Below are positions 1 to 9,148 of a stretch of 64,000 nucleotides of DNA, piece after piece. This DNA comes from Propionicimonas sp. (lineage in GTDB: Bacteria; Actinomycetota; Actinomycetes; Propionibacteriales; Propionibacteriaceae), in the NCBI RefSeq assembly GCF_029975155.1, contig NZ_JARKPQ010000324.1, forward strand, positions 23,109 to 87,108, written 5' to 3'. Position 1 is the first letter of the stretch. The number at the start of each line of letters is the position of its first letter. The notes beneath the pieces were generated by a model, which saw only the letters and a list, made by a program, of their open reading frames with translations, searched no databases and was not told where the DNA came from. The translations under genes and the position numbers were made by a program.

Positions 1-167
1 CCCCCGTGGCCAGCGCGGTCGGCATCTCCAGCGTCGCCCAGCCGGTGGAGGCGGCCGCGGAGCAGATCATCGGCATCCTGCTGGGCCTGCTCGCCGGAGG
101 CCCGCCGCGGCGGGTGCTTCTCGAGCCCACGCTCGTGCTGCGGAACCTGGAGCAATTCGCCTCCTGA
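1..167 (+). CDS. LacI-family transcriptional regulator, C-terminal end (partial)
   Basis: The window opens inside a plus-strand reading frame (first full codon at base 3) whose last 54 residues read like the end of the effector-binding domain of LacI/GalR repressors: a 'SSVAQPVEAAAEQIIGILL' stretch, a short Gly-Pro loop, then 'RRVLLEPTLVLRNL' close to the stop. Family knowledge says such proteins bind a sugar and release an operator. The sugar importer genes that follow make it a likely local regulator. The DNA-binding half is outside the window, so the assignment rests on the tail alone. Confidence 0.75.
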   Translation, partial: PVASAVGISSVAQPVEAAAEQIIGILLGLLAGGPPRRVLLEPTLVLRNLEQFAS

Positions 168-184
168 CCGAAAGGAACCCGAAC

Positions 185-316
185 ATGCCCACCCTCTCCA
201 GCGCCCGGGTCGCAGGCACCACGGTGGCGGCCGTGGCGGCGCTCGCCCTGGCCGGCTGCTCCGGGCGCCGATCCGGCCGCCCGGAGCAGTCGAGGGTGGT
301 CGTGTCCGTTTGCTGA
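185..316 (+). pseudogene. 43-residue lipopeptide, probable remnant of a binding-protein gene
   Basis: A short frame starts at ATG 185 behind a good AAAGGAAC ribosome site. It encodes a complete lipoprotein signal peptide with lipobox LAGC, then about 18 arginine-rich residues before a stop. The leader context resembles that of the sugar-binding lipoprotein that starts 27 bases downstream (similar ribosome site, similar hydrophobic run ending in a lipobox). It could be the stub of a deleted duplicate binding protein or a genuine small lipopeptide. Nothing after the signal peptide matches a domain I recognise. Confidence 0.4.
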
Positions 317-343
317 AACCCCGCCCAAACGAAGGGAACCAGA

Positions 344-1588
344 ATGATCCGTTCGAACCGAACCGTCGTCGTGGCGCTGGCCGCGGCGGCCGTCCTCGGG
401 CTGTCCGCCTGTGGGGGCGGCGGCTTCTCGTCCGAGACCTCGTCCACACCGGCGGCGAGTGCCTCGGCCAACACGAATCCGGTGACCGTGCTGATCGGCT
501 CCTCCGGCGACGCGGAGACGACCTCGGTGAAGACCGCAGTGGCCGCGTGGTCGGCGACGTCCGGCGTGCCGGCAGAGGTGAAGGTCGCGTCCGACCTGGT
601 CCAGCAGGCGACCCAGGGCTTCGCCGGCGGCAAGCCCGATGACGTCCTCTACGTGTCCACCGACCAGCTGGCCGGCTGGGCGAAGAACGGGTCGCTGGAG
701 GCGTACGGCGACCAGCTGACCAACAAGTCCGACTTCTACCCGGGCCTGGTCAGCGCCTTCACCTACGAGAACACGTTCTACTGCGCGCCCAAGGACTTCT
801 CCACGCTCGCGCTGGTGATCAACTCCGACATGTGGTCCGATGCCGGGCTCACCGACGCCGACGTGCCCACCACCTGGGACCAGCTCGAGGCCGTGGCCAA
901 GAAGCTGACCAAGGGCAAGCGCGTGGGGCTGGCCTTCAGCCCGGAGATCGCGCGGGTCGGCGTGTTCATGGCCCAGGCCGGCGGCGGCCTGCTCAGCGCG
1001 GACGGCGGGGCCCAGGCCGACGCCCAGCCGAACGTGGACGCGCTCACGTACGTGAAGAAGCTGATGAACGAGGGCGTGGCGGCCTTCTCCAGTGACCTGG
1101 GCGCCGGGTGGGGCGGCGAGGCCTTCGGGAAGAAGCAGGCCGCGATGGTGATCGAGGGCAACTGGATCACCGGCGCCATGACCAGCACGTACCCGGGCGT
1201 GAAGTACACGGTGGCCGAGCTGCCGGCCGGCACCCAGAAGGGCACCCTGCAGTTCACCAACTGCTGGGGCATCTCCGCCGACGGCGACAACAAGGCCGCG
1301 GCGCTGAACCTCGTGGAGTTCCTGACCACCACCGACCAGCAGCTCACGTTCGCCAAGGACTTCGGCGTGATGCCGTCCGTCCAGTCGGCCGCCGAGGGCT
1401 ACAAGAGCGCCAACCCGGCGATGGTGCCGTTCATCAACGGTGCGGAGTACGCGCAGAACCTGCCGGCCATGGCCGGTGCCGCTGACGTGCTGAAGGACGT
1501 CAACAGCCAGCTGTCCGGCCTGAAGTCGAAGGACCCGAAGGCGATCCTCGACAGCACCCAGAAGAACCTCCAGGCGATCACCGGCTGA
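344..1588 (+). CDS. Sugar ABC transporter substrate-binding lipoprotein
   Basis: This 414-residue protein begins with a lipoprotein signal peptide whose lipobox LSAC puts the lipidated cysteine at residue 23. A short Ser/Thr/Ala linker and a family-1 extracellular solute-binding fold follow, with features such as 'VTVLIGSSGDAETTSVKTAV' near the start and 'MVIEGNWITGAM' in the second half. It should capture an oligosaccharide or similar sugar outside the membrane and deliver it to the two permeases encoded next. The start at ATG 344 has a GAAGGGAACC ribosome site. The stop overlaps the next start by one base (TGATG), showing an operon. The exact sugar cannot be read from the sequence. Confidence 0.9.
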   Translation: MIRSNRTVVVALAAAAVLGLSACGGGGFSSETSSTPAASASANTNPVTVLIGSSGDAETTSVKTAVAAWSATSGVPAEVKVASDLVQQATQGFAGGKPDDVLYVSTDQLAGWAKNGSLEAYGDQLTNKSDFYPGLVSAFTYENTFYCAPKDFSTLALVINSDMWSDAGLTDADVPTTWDQLEAVAKKLTKGKRVGLAFSPEIARVGVFMAQAGGGLLSADGGAQADAQPNVDALTYVKKLMNEGVAAFSSDLGAGWGGEAFGKKQAAMVIEGNWITGAMTSTYPGVKYTVAELPAGTQKGTLQFTNCWGISADGDNKAAALNLVEFLTTTDQQLTFAKDFGVMPSVQSAAEGYKSANPAMVPFINGAEYAQNLPAMAGAADVLKDVNSQLSGLKSKDPKAILDSTQKNLQAITG

Positions 1589-2739
1589 TGAGCGCGACCC
1601 AGAGGCCGGTGCGGGCGGAGGCGCCCGCGCCGGCCGGGGAGAGCCGCCGGCGGACCCGGCCCAACAGCCAGGCCGGCGCCGGCTGGCTGTTCGTGCTGCC
1701 GATGGTGCTCGTGCTCGGCATCTTCCTGTTCCTGCCGGTGCTGATGGCCGCGTGGGTGTCCGTCTCCGACTGGGGCGGACGGGGTGCGCCGTGGGGCGGC
1801 AACGTGCACTTCGTCGGCGGCGCCAACTACGCGCAGGTGCTCGGCGGGCAGGGCCTGGCCGGACGGGACTTCGGCACGTCGATCCGCAACAACCTCTACT
1901 ACGTGATCCTCGTGGTGCCGTTGCAGACGGCGCTGTCGCTGATGCTGGCCTTCCTGGTGAACAAGCGGGCGCTGAAGGGCAAGGGCTTCTACCGGACCGC
2001 GTTCTACTTCCCGTCCGTCACCTCGTCGGTGGCGATCACCGTGCTGTGGTTGTTCCTGTTCTCCGCATCGGGGGCCGTCAACGCGGTTCTGGGCTGGTTC
2101 TCGATCAACGGGCCGAACTGGTTCCAGAACCCGGACGGGCTGATCCACCTGATGCTGGGCGGCGGGGACGGGCCGGCGGCGCTGCAGGAACCGGCGCTGT
2201 TCGGGATCAGCACCTGGGAGTGGATCGCGGGGCCATCGGTGGCGATGACCGCGTTCATCCTGATGGCGGTGTTCACCACGTCCGGCACGTTCATGCTGCT
2301 GTTCCTCGCCGCCCTGCAGGCGATCGGCGAGGAAACCGAGGAGGCCGCCATGGTCGACGGGGCCACCGCCTGGCAGCGGTTCTGGTACGTGACCCTGCCG
2401 ATGCTCCGTCCGACGGTGTTCACGGTGCTGACCCTCGGCACGATCGGCACCTGGCAGGTGTTCGACCAGATCTACACCGGTACCCGCGGCGGTCCGGCGA
2501 AGACCACGCTGACCCCGGCGTACCTGTCCTACGACGCGGCCTTCCTCTCCCAGGACTGGGGTCGCGGGGCGGCGATCGCATTCGTCCTGTTCGGGATCAT
2601 CGTGCTGTTCACCGTCCTGCAGCGACTGGTGCTGGGGGCGTCGGGCGGTGGCCGGTCGAGCCGCCGGCTCGAGCGGGCCGAGCTGATCGCCAGGGAACGG
2701 ACCACCCAGCAGGCCGCCGCAGGGACGGCCGTCCCGTGA
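1588..2739 (+). CDS. Sugar ABC transporter permease, MalF type
   Basis: This 383-residue inner-membrane protein has an N-terminal cytoplasmic tail, a first membrane helix around residues 30-55 and further helices typical of binding-protein-dependent permeases. The EAA loop that contacts the ATPase is visible at about residues 250-275 ('EEAAMVDGATAWQRFWYVTLP'). A loop around residues 165-215 between helices is long, as in MalF-type subunits. It pairs with the next gene to form the channel. No ATPase gene is present in this cluster, so a shared MsiK-like ATPase elsewhere is probably used, as is common in actinobacteria; that last point is inference. Confidence 0.9.
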   Translation: MSATQRPVRAEAPAPAGESRRRTRPNSQAGAGWLFVLPMVLVLGIFLFLPVLMAAWVSVSDWGGRGAPWGGNVHFVGGANYAQVLGGQGLAGRDFGTSIRNNLYYVILVVPLQTALSLMLAFLVNKRALKGKGFYRTAFYFPSVTSSVAITVLWLFLFSASGAVNAVLGWFSINGPNWFQNPDGLIHLMLGGGDGPAALQEPALFGISTWEWIAGPSVAMTAFILMAVFTTSGTFMLLFLAALQAIGEETEEAAMVDGATAWQRFWYVTLPMLRPTVFTVLTLGTIGTWQVFDQIYTGTRGGPAKTTLTPAYLSYDAAFLSQDWGRGAAIAFVLFGIIVLFTVLQRLVLGASGGGRSSRRLERAELIARERTTQQAAAGTAVP

Positions 2740-2755
2740 CGGGAAGGAGGGACCG

Positions 2756-3619
2756 ATGAGTTCCACCGACGCGGCCCGTCGCCACGCCGGGGAACGGCAC
2801 GGCGCCGGCCACCTGGCCACCTACGCCGTGCTCACCGCGCTGGCGATCGCGTACATCTTCCCGTTCCTGGTGCAGGTGGCGAACTCGTTCAAGACCGACG
2901 AGGAGGCCACGATCGCGGGCATGGCACTGTGGTCGGCCAACTGGACGACGGCCGCCTACCGGACGCTGTTCGCGAACTCGAACTTCGCCCTGTGGACGTT
3001 CAACTCGTTCCTGGTCACCATCCTGGTCACGCTGGGCCGGGTGTTCTTCGTCTCGCTGGCCGGGTACGCGCTGGCGCGGCTGCGGTTCCCCGGACGGCAG
3101 GCGGTCTACCTGATGCTGGTGGCGGTGATGTCGGTGCCGGCGGTGGTGCTGCTGATCCCCAAATTCCTGGTGATCAAGACGCTGGGGATCTACGACAGCT
3201 ATCCCGGCATGATCCTGCCGCTGCTCGTGGACGCGGCCGGGGTGTTCATCATGCGCAACTTCTTCGAATCGATCCCGGTCGCGGTGGAGGAGGCCGCCCG
3301 GATCGACGGCGCGGGCACCTTCCGCACCTTCTGGTCGGTGGTGCTGCCGATGTCTCGCCCGGCGCTGATGACGATCATCATCCTGAGCTTCCAGGGTTCG
3401 TGGAACGAGCTCAACCACTTCATCGTCTCCACCCAGAGTCCCGAGCTGACCACGCTGACCAAGGGAGTGGCGTCCCTGGCGTCCGGCCAGTTGTCCGCCG
3501 GCAACCAGTACCCGATCAAGCTCGCCGCAGCAGCCCTGATGACCATCCCGGTGGCCATCATCTTCTTCATCTTCCAGAAGCGGATCATGAACACCTCCGG
3601 CGGCGCCGTGAAGGAGTGA
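2756..3619 (+). CDS. Sugar ABC transporter permease, MalG type
   Basis: This 287-residue permease starts at ATG 2756 behind GGAAGGAGG and follows its partner by 16 bases. It has about six hydrophobic segments and the EAA loop 'EEAARIDGAGTFRTFWSVVLP' at residues 177-197. It is the second half of the importer channel. The last codons and stop (GTGAAGGAGTGA) recur about 65 bases downstream at 3684-3695 outside any gene, which suggests a small duplication at the 3' end. Confidence 0.9.
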   Translation: MSSTDAARRHAGERHGAGHLATYAVLTALAIAYIFPFLVQVANSFKTDEEATIAGMALWSANWTTAAYRTLFANSNFALWTFNSFLVTILVTLGRVFFVSLAGYALARLRFPGRQAVYLMLVAVMSVPAVVLLIPKFLVIKTLGIYDSYPGMILPLLVDAAGVFIMRNFFESIPVAVEEAARIDGAGTFRTFWSVVLPMSRPALMTIIILSFQGSWNELNHFIVSTQSPELTTLTKGVASLASGQLSAGNQYPIKLAAAALMTIPVAIIFFIFQKRIMNTSGGAVKE

Positions 3620-3994
3620 CTTCTTTCCCGCGTGGACGCCCCGTGCCTGCGTCCCCACGGAACCGGTGCGTGTCAGGAGCACCGTGAAGGAGTGAGCTGA
3701 TCGAGGCGGGTGCCCTTCGTGACGCCGGCGTTCGCAAGCTCGCGACGGCTCCTCAGGGCCCAGAACGAGGGCGCGTCACGAAGGGCTGGCGTGCTGTGCG
3801 AGGAACGAGTCCGAATCGGGTCACGAAGGCTGACGCGATCTGCGCAGCAGACGCCCGGCGTCGGGTGCGCCACCGCCGAAGGCGACGATTCAGTGCGCAA
3901 ATCGAATCGTCCCCCGTCCACTACCGTCATCCCGGCGGGGTGTCGGCTCCGCGCTGGCTGGCCGGCGTGGACCCCCCGCACGCCGGCCCGGGGA
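3620..3994. repeat. Intergenic region with palindromic repeat (GCGTCACGAAGGG family)
   Basis: I see no gene in these 375 bases. A duplicated copy of the permease 3' end lies at about 3684-3695. Fourteen-base inverted arms lie at 3712-3725 (GCCCTTCGTGACGC) and 3773-3786 (GCGTCACGAAGGGC), enclosing a 'GCTCCTCAGGG' motif. The same arms recur in the opposite order at 58700-58831, so this is a dispersed family. A degenerate CGTCATCCCGG repeat occurs near 3927. The region separates converging genes and may help terminate transcription. Confidence 0.6.
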
Positions 3995-4621
3995 TCACCC
4001 GATCAGGGTCACTCCCGCCAGCGCCACCCGGAAACCCTTGCCAGTGGTGGTGTTTCCGCACGTCACCCCGGACTTGGCGCTCTCGCACACCCACGGCCCC
4101 TTCGCCACCTTCCGGCCGTAGGGCAGCACGGCCAGCTTCTGCCCGTCGTAGGCCACCGACGGGAGCTTGGCGTGCTTCCACCAGCCGACGTACTCGCCGT
4201 TGGTCTGGGGCAACGCCTCCGCGCCGCCGCTGCAGAAGTAGTCGGCCTTCTCCACCAGGGAGACGCCGGTGACGTCCAGCTCGGCGCCCGGACACACCTC
4301 GTCCGGGCTCGGCACCCGCGAGGTGTCCATGCCGTTCGGGAAGTGGCACAGCGCCCATTCGGCGTACAGCGCGCACCAGATCCGTCCGGTGGGACTGGCG
4401 AAATGGGCGCTGTCGTAGCTGTTGACGTCGATCGCGCCCGATGCGGCGGGGATGGTCGGTGCCGTTGACGTCGGGCTCGCCGGGCTGGTCGGACCGCTGG
4501 GCCCGGACACAGCCGGCGTCGGCCGTTCGGTGACGACCGGACGCGGAGTCCACTGTGGTGAGGATGTGCATCCGGTCAGCAGGCACAACAGCAGGAGCCG
4601 CATGCCGAGGCCACGCGTCAT
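3995..4621 (-). CDS. Hypothetical secreted lipoprotein
   Basis: The protein has 208 residues from ATG 4621, which has a GGGG ribosome site. An alternative ATG lies at 4603. It starts with a lipoprotein signal (LLLCLLTGC, lipidated cysteine near residue 18), then a proline/threonine-rich linker and a globular part with six or more cysteines, including 'GRIWCALYAEWALCHFPNG' and 'CESAKSGVTCGN'. The spaced cysteines suggest disulfide bonds in an extracytoplasmic domain. I do not recognise a function. It is divergent from the patatin-like gene and stands alone. Confidence 0.65.
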   Translation of the reverse strand: MTRGLGMRLLLLCLLTGCTSSPQWTPRPVVTERPTPAVSGPSGPTSPASPTSTAPTIPAASGAIDVNSYDSAHFASPTGRIWCALYAEWALCHFPNGMDTSRVPSPDEVCPGAELDVTGVSLVEKADYFCSGGAEALPQTNGEYVGWWKHAKLPSVAYDGQKLAVLPYGRKVAKGPWVCESAKSGVTCGNTTTGKGFRVALAGVTLIG

Positions 4622-4722
4622 TGGGAACCCCGCTCGTCCGCCCCCCGAGTCTGTGGACAGTCTGCCGCCCTCCTCACCCTGCCGCCTGAGAACAGCAGAA
4701 GAATTTCCCACCCGTCGGCAGA

Positions 4723-5646
4723 ATGCTGAGGGTGGACGCAACTCGACGGACGCTGGTGCTCGGCAGCGGTGGCACCACCGGCCTCGCCTGGGAGATCGGA
4801 GTGCTCTCCGGACTGGCCGACGCCGGCATCGACGTGACCGCGGACCGGATCGTCGGCACCTCTGCCGGAGCCCTGCTCGGTGCCCGGCTCGCCTCGGGCT
4901 CACCCCTTCCCCGTCATCCCGGCCCCCTCCCCCGTCATCCCGGCCCCCTTCCCCGTCATCCCGGCGAAAGCCGGGATCCCCTGCTCCTGCCTGTGGACTC
5001 GACCGCCCTGATGGACGCGACCCTGTCCGTGCCGGCACTGGTGAGGCTGCTCGCCGCTCAGCTCTACCCGAGCCGGCGGCACGCGCTGGCGTGGCTGGGT
5101 CGGCGGGCGGCGCGCGAATGGACGCCGGAGGCGTCGCAGACCTGGATCCGGCAGCTGGCCGGCGACCTCGCCGGACGCCCCTGGCCGGAGCGGCTCGTGG
5201 TCGTGGCGACCGACGCCACGACCGGCCGTCCGGCCTTCTTCAGCGCCGCCCAGCCGGCCGACCTGGCTGCCGCGGTCGCGGCCAGCTGCGCGATGCCGGG
5301 CGTCTTCCCCGCCGTGAGGATCGACGACCGGCTGCTGTTCGACGGCGGCCTCCGCTCGCCGGTCAACCTCGACGTGGCCGGCCCGGCAGGGGTGGTCCTG
5401 GCCGTGGCACCGCTGACCGGGGCGCTGCGACCCGACCGCCGGCCGGCGACGCAGGCGGCGCTGTTGCGCAGGGCCGGCGCCCGGGTCCTCCTGCTCACCC
5501 CGGACGCGGCCGGCCGGCGCGGCATCGGCGTCGATGTCCTGGCCGCCAGCCGGGTGGACGCGGCCCACCGCGCGGGCCGGGCGCTGGGCGTCCGCCGTGC
5601 CGAAGAGGTGCGGGCCCTCTGGGAGGATCCCGAGCCAACGGGGTAG
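4723..5646 (+). CDS. Patatin-like phospholipase family protein
   Basis: This 307-residue protein carries the patatin catalytic dyad. The nucleophile elbow GTSAG has serine 47 and the DGG motif has aspartate 207 ('FDGGLRSPVNLD'). An oxyanion-type glycine loop sits near the N-terminus ('VLGSGGTTGLAWEIG'). Such enzymes hydrolyse acyl esters of lipids. Residues 61-86 are odd: three 'PLPRHPG' units followed by 'ESRDPL', the translation of a palindromic DNA repeat inserted in frame just after the nucleophile helix. Whether the enzyme still works is unknown, but the frame and both catalytic residues are intact. Confidence 0.8.
   Translation: MLRVDATRRTLVLGSGGTTGLAWEIGVLSGLADAGIDVTADRIVGTSAGALLGARLASGSPLPRHPGPLPRHPGPLPRHPGESRDPLLLPVDSTALMDATLSVPALVRLLAAQLYPSRRHALAWLGRRAAREWTPEASQTWIRQLAGDLAGRPWPERLVVVATDATTGRPAFFSAAQPADLAAAVAASCAMPGVFPAVRIDDRLLFDGGLRSPVNLDVAGPAGVVLAVAPLTGALRPDRRPATQAALLRRAGARVLLLTPDAAGRRGIGVDVLAASRVDAAHRAGRALGVRRAEEVRALWEDPEPTG
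4903..4984. repeat. Palindromic CGTCATCCCGG repeat inside a coding sequence
   Basis: Three tandem units of about 20 bases, each with CCCCGTCATCCCGGC, are followed by the hairpin CCCGGCGAAAGCCGGGATCC. The hairpin belongs to the dispersed family seen between genes at 9996, 22247, 48904 and 58882. Here it lies within the patatin-like gene and keeps the frame. Confidence 0.8.
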
Positions 5647-5759
5647 ATGCAGGGTGCCCGTCCGGAGCGCGAGCGGGGTCTCGCCGGATCTGGGCGGGGA
5701 TGCCGCGCCGCGCGGGCCCCGAATACAGTTTCAGACGTCAGCAGCACAGGGGAGGCCCG

Positions 5760-8700
5760 ATGTTCCGCAAGATCCTGGTCGCCAACCGGGGTGAGATCGC
5801 CGTCCGGGCGTTCCGCGCCGCCACCGAGTTGGGGATCGGCACCGTGGCGGTCTTCCCCTACGAGGACCGGCACGCCGAGTACCGGCTGAAGGCGGACGAG
5901 TCCTACGAGATCGGCGAGCACGGCCACCCCGTCCGCGCCTACCTCGATGTGGACGGGATCATCGCCGCAGCCCAGCACGCCGAGGCGGACGCGATCTACC
6001 CCGGCTACGGGTTCCTGTCGGAGAACCCCGACCTGGCCCAGGCCTGCGCGAAGGCCGGGATCACGTTCATCGGCCCCAGCCAGCAGGCTCTCGAACTCGC
6101 CGGGAACAAGGCCCGGGCGATCGCCGCGGCCCGCGAGGCCGGCCTGCCGACGTTGCAGGGCACCGAGCCCAGCGCGGACATCGACACCCTGCTGGCCGCG
6201 GCCGAGACGATCGGGTTCCCGCTGTTCGTGAAGGCGGTCAGCGGCGGCGGCGGCCGTGGCATGCGCCGGGTGGACTCCCCCGAGGGCCTCGCGGCGGCGC
6301 TGGCGGAGGCGATGCGGGAGGCCGAGTCGGCGTTCGGCGACTCGCGGATGTACCTGGAGGAGGCGGTCGTCCGTCCGCGGCACATCGAAGTGCAGGTGCT
6401 GGCGGACGCCACCGGCGAGGTGATCCATCTGTTCGAGCGGGACTGCTCGGTGCAGCGCCGCCACCAGAAGGTGGTCGAGGTCGCGCCCGCACCGAACCTC
6501 GACCCGGAGTTGCGCCGCCGGATCTGCAGCGACGCCGTCCGGTTCGCCCGGCACATCGGGTACGTGAACGCCGGCACCGTGGAGTTCCTGCTCGGCGAGG
6601 ACGGGCGCTACGTGTTCATCGAGATGAACCCGCGCATCCAGGTGGAGCACACGGTCACCGAGGAGGTCACCAACGTCGACCTGGTCTCCTCGCAGATCCG
6701 GATCGCTGCCGGCGAGACCCTCGTCGGCATGGGGCTGACCCAGGACGCGATCCAGGTGCGCGGGTTCGCGCTCCAGTGCCGGATCACGACCGAGGACCCG
6801 GCCAACGGCTTCCGTCCGGACACCGGCACGATCTCGGTCTACCGCACGCCCGGCGGGGCCGGCGTCCGGCTCGACGGTGGCGTGGTGTTCGCCGGGTCGA
6901 GCGTGGGCGCGTACTTCGACTCGATGCTGGTGAAGCTGACCTGCCGCGGGGCCGACCTGCGCAGCGCCGCTCGCCGCGCGTACCGGGCGCTGACCGAGTT
7001 CCGGGTGCGGGGGGTGTCGACGAACATCCCGTTCCTGGAGGCGGTGATCTCCGACCCCGACTTCCTCGCCGGCCGGGCCACGACCTCCTTCATCGACGAG
7101 CGGCCCGATCTGCTGCACTTCCACATCCCGGCCGACCGGGGGACGAAGCTGCTCACGTACCTGGCCGAGGTGAGCGTGAACAAGCCGAACGGCGAGCCGC
7201 GGACGCTGCTGCGGCCGCAGGCCAAGCTGCCCGTGCTGCCGAAGGCGGTGGCATCGGCCCCCCCGCCGGCGGGTTCGCGGCAGCGGCTGCTGGAGGTGGG
7301 TCCGGCGCAGTGGGCAGCGGAACTGCGCGCGCAGAGGGCCGTGGCGGTCACCGACACCAGCTTCCGGGACGCGCACCAGTCGCTGCTGGCCACCCGCGTC
7401 CGCACCCGCGACCTGCTGCACGTCGCGCCGGTGATCGCGCGGACGCTGCCGCAGCTGTTCAGCGTGGAGGCGTGGGGTGGGGCCACCTACGACGTGGCGC
7501 TGCGGTTCCTCAAGGAGGACCCGTGGGACCGGCTGGACGCCCTGCACCAGGCGATGCCGAACGTCCCGTTGCAGATGCTGCTGCGTGGTCGGAACACGGT
7601 GGGCTACACGCCGTATCCATTGGCTGTGACGAGGGCGTTCGTGGCCGAGGCGGCCCGGTCGGGGTTGGACGTGTTCCGGATCTTCGACGCACTGAACAAC
7701 ATCGACCAGATCCGGCCGGCGATCGAGGCGGTGCTGGAGACCGACCACGCCGTCGCGGAGGCAGCCCTGTGCTACACGGGCAACATGACCTCGCCGGACG
7801 AGAAGCTGTACACCCTCGACTACTACCTGCGGCTCGCCGAGGAACTGGTCGAGGCCGGGGCGCACGTTCTGGCGATCAAGGACATGGCCGGTCTGCTGCG
7901 GGCGCCGGCCGCCGCGCAGCTGGTCACCGCGCTGCGGTCGAACTTCGACCTGCCCGTCCACCTGCACACCCACGACACCGCCGGCGGCCAGCTCGGCACC
8001 CTGCTCGCCGCGATCGACGCCGGCGTGGACGCGGTGGACGTCGCGGCCGCGTCGATGGCCGGCACCACCTCGCAGGTCTCCATGTCGGCCCTGGTCGCCG
8101 CCCTGGAAGGCACCGAGCGGGACCCGGGCCTTTCGCTGGCGGCGGTGACCGCGCTGGAGCCGTACTGGGAGGCCGTCCGCAGGCTGTACGCGCCGTTCGA
8201 GTCGGGCCTGCCGGGGCCGACGGGACGGGTGTACGTCCACGAGATCCCCGGCGGGCAGCTGTCGAACCTGCGGCAGCAGGCGATCGCGCTCGGGCTGGGC
8301 GACCGGTTCGAGGCGATCGAGGACATGTACGCCGCGGCGAACCGGATCCTGGGCAACATCGTGAAGGTGACCCCGTCGTCGAAGGTGGTGGGCGATCTGG
8401 CGCTGGCCCTGGTCGGCCGCAACGCCGACCCGGACGACTTCGAGGCGCACCCGGAGACCTACGACATCCCGGACTCGGTGATCGGCTTCCTCAACGGCGA
8501 CCTGGGCGACCCGCCCGGCGGCTGGCCCGAGCCGTTCCGCACCAGGGCGCTCGCCGGGCGCGTGACGAAACCCGTGGTCTCGGAGCTGTCGCCCGAGGAC
8601 GCCGCCGAGCTGGATGCGAAGCCCCGGCGCACGCTGAACCGGCTGCTGTTTCCCGGACCGCTGCGCGACTACGAGGAGGCCGTGGAGGCGTACTCCGAGC

Positions 8701-9146
8701 TCACGTCGATGCCGACGCGGGAGTTCCTGCACGGCGTCAAGCAGGGCGAGGAGGTGGAGGTGCAGCTGGAGCGGGGCAAGTCGCTGCTGCTGGGCATCTC
8801 GGCCATCGGCGACGCGGACGACCGCGGCATGCGCCAGGTGATGTGCACGGTCAACGGCCAGATGCGGGTGATCTCGGTGCGGGACGAGTCGGTGACGTCC
8901 ACGGTCGCGATGGCCGAGCGGGCCGACCCGAAGGTGCCCGGCCAGGTGCCGGCCCCGTTCGCCGGCGTGGTCACCCTCGTGGTCGAGGTGGGCGACGAGG
9001 TGGCCGCGGGCCAGCAGGTCGCCACGATCGAGGCGATGAAGATGGAGGCCTCGATCACCACCCCGGTCGCCGGCACGGTCAAGCGGGCCGCGATCGGTCA
9101 CGCCCAGGCCGTCGAGGGCGGCGACCTGCTCGTCGAGGTCGGCTGA
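5760..9146 (+). CDS. pyc: Pyruvate carboxylase
   Basis: This 1128-residue enzyme makes oxaloacetate from pyruvate, bicarbonate and ATP, refilling the citric acid cycle. The order is classical for the single-chain type. Biotin carboxylase occupies about residues 1-450, with 'ILVANRGEIAVRAFRA' at the start, the ATP-grasp glycine loop near 161 and 'FIEMNPRIQVEHTVTEE'. The carboxyltransferase begins near 530 with 'TDTSFRDAHQSLLATR'. A C-terminal biotinyl domain has lysine 1094 in EAMKMEA. ATG 5760 is chosen because GGGGAGG precedes it and the conserved N-terminus begins there. The frame is open far upstream, but that part is not conserved. The gene stands alone. Confidence 0.96.
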   Translation: MFRKILVANRGEIAVRAFRAATELGIGTVAVFPYEDRHAEYRLKADESYEIGEHGHPVRAYLDVDGIIAAAQHAEADAIYPGYGFLSENPDLAQACAKAGITFIGPSQQALELAGNKARAIAAAREAGLPTLQGTEPSADIDTLLAAAETIGFPLFVKAVSGGGGRGMRRVDSPEGLAAALAEAMREAESAFGDSRMYLEEAVVRPRHIEVQVLADATGEVIHLFERDCSVQRRHQKVVEVAPAPNLDPELRRRICSDAVRFARHIGYVNAGTVEFLLGEDGRYVFIEMNPRIQVEHTVTEEVTNVDLVSSQIRIAAGETLVGMGLTQDAIQVRGFALQCRITTEDPANGFRPDTGTISVYRTPGGAGVRLDGGVVFAGSSVGAYFDSMLVKLTCRGADLRSAARRAYRALTEFRVRGVSTNIPFLEAVISDPDFLAGRATTSFIDERPDLLHFHIPADRGTKLLTYLAEVSVNKPNGEPRTLLRPQAKLPVLPKAVASAPPPAGSRQRLLEVGPAQWAAELRAQRAVAVTDTSFRDAHQSLLATRVRTRDLLHVAPVIARTLPQLFSVEAWGGATYDVALRFLKEDPWDRLDALHQAMPNVPLQMLLRGRNTVGYTPYPLAVTRAFVAEAARSGLDVFRIFDALNNIDQIRPAIEAVLETDHAVAEAALCYTGNMTSPDEKLYTLDYYLRLAEELVEAGAHVLAIKDMAGLLRAPAAAQLVTALRSNFDLPVHLHTHDTAGGQLGTLLAAIDAGVDAVDVAAASMAGTTSQVSMSALVAALEGTERDPGLSLAAVTALEPYWEAVRRLYAPFESGLPGPTGRVYVHEIPGGQLSNLRQQAIALGLGDRFEAIEDMYAAANRILGNIVKVTPSSKVVGDLALALVGRNADPDDFEAHPETYDIPDSVIGFLNGDLGDPPGGWPEPFRTRALAGRVTKPVVSELSPEDAAELDAKPRRTLNRLLFPGPLRDYEEAVEAYSELTSMPTREFLHGVKQGEEVEVQLERGKSLLLGISAIGDADDRGMRQVMCTVNGQMRVISVRDESVTSTVAMAERADPKVPGQVPAPFAGVVTLVVEVGDEVAAGQQVATIEAMKMEASITTPVAGTVKRAAIGHAQAVEGGDLLVEVG

Positions 9147-9148
9147 CG

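Noticed and set aside
4422..5759. Upstream extension of the pyruvate carboxylase frame
   Set aside because: The frame overlaps the patatin-like and lipoprotein genes and is not conserved. The family N-terminus and a ribosome site are at 5760.
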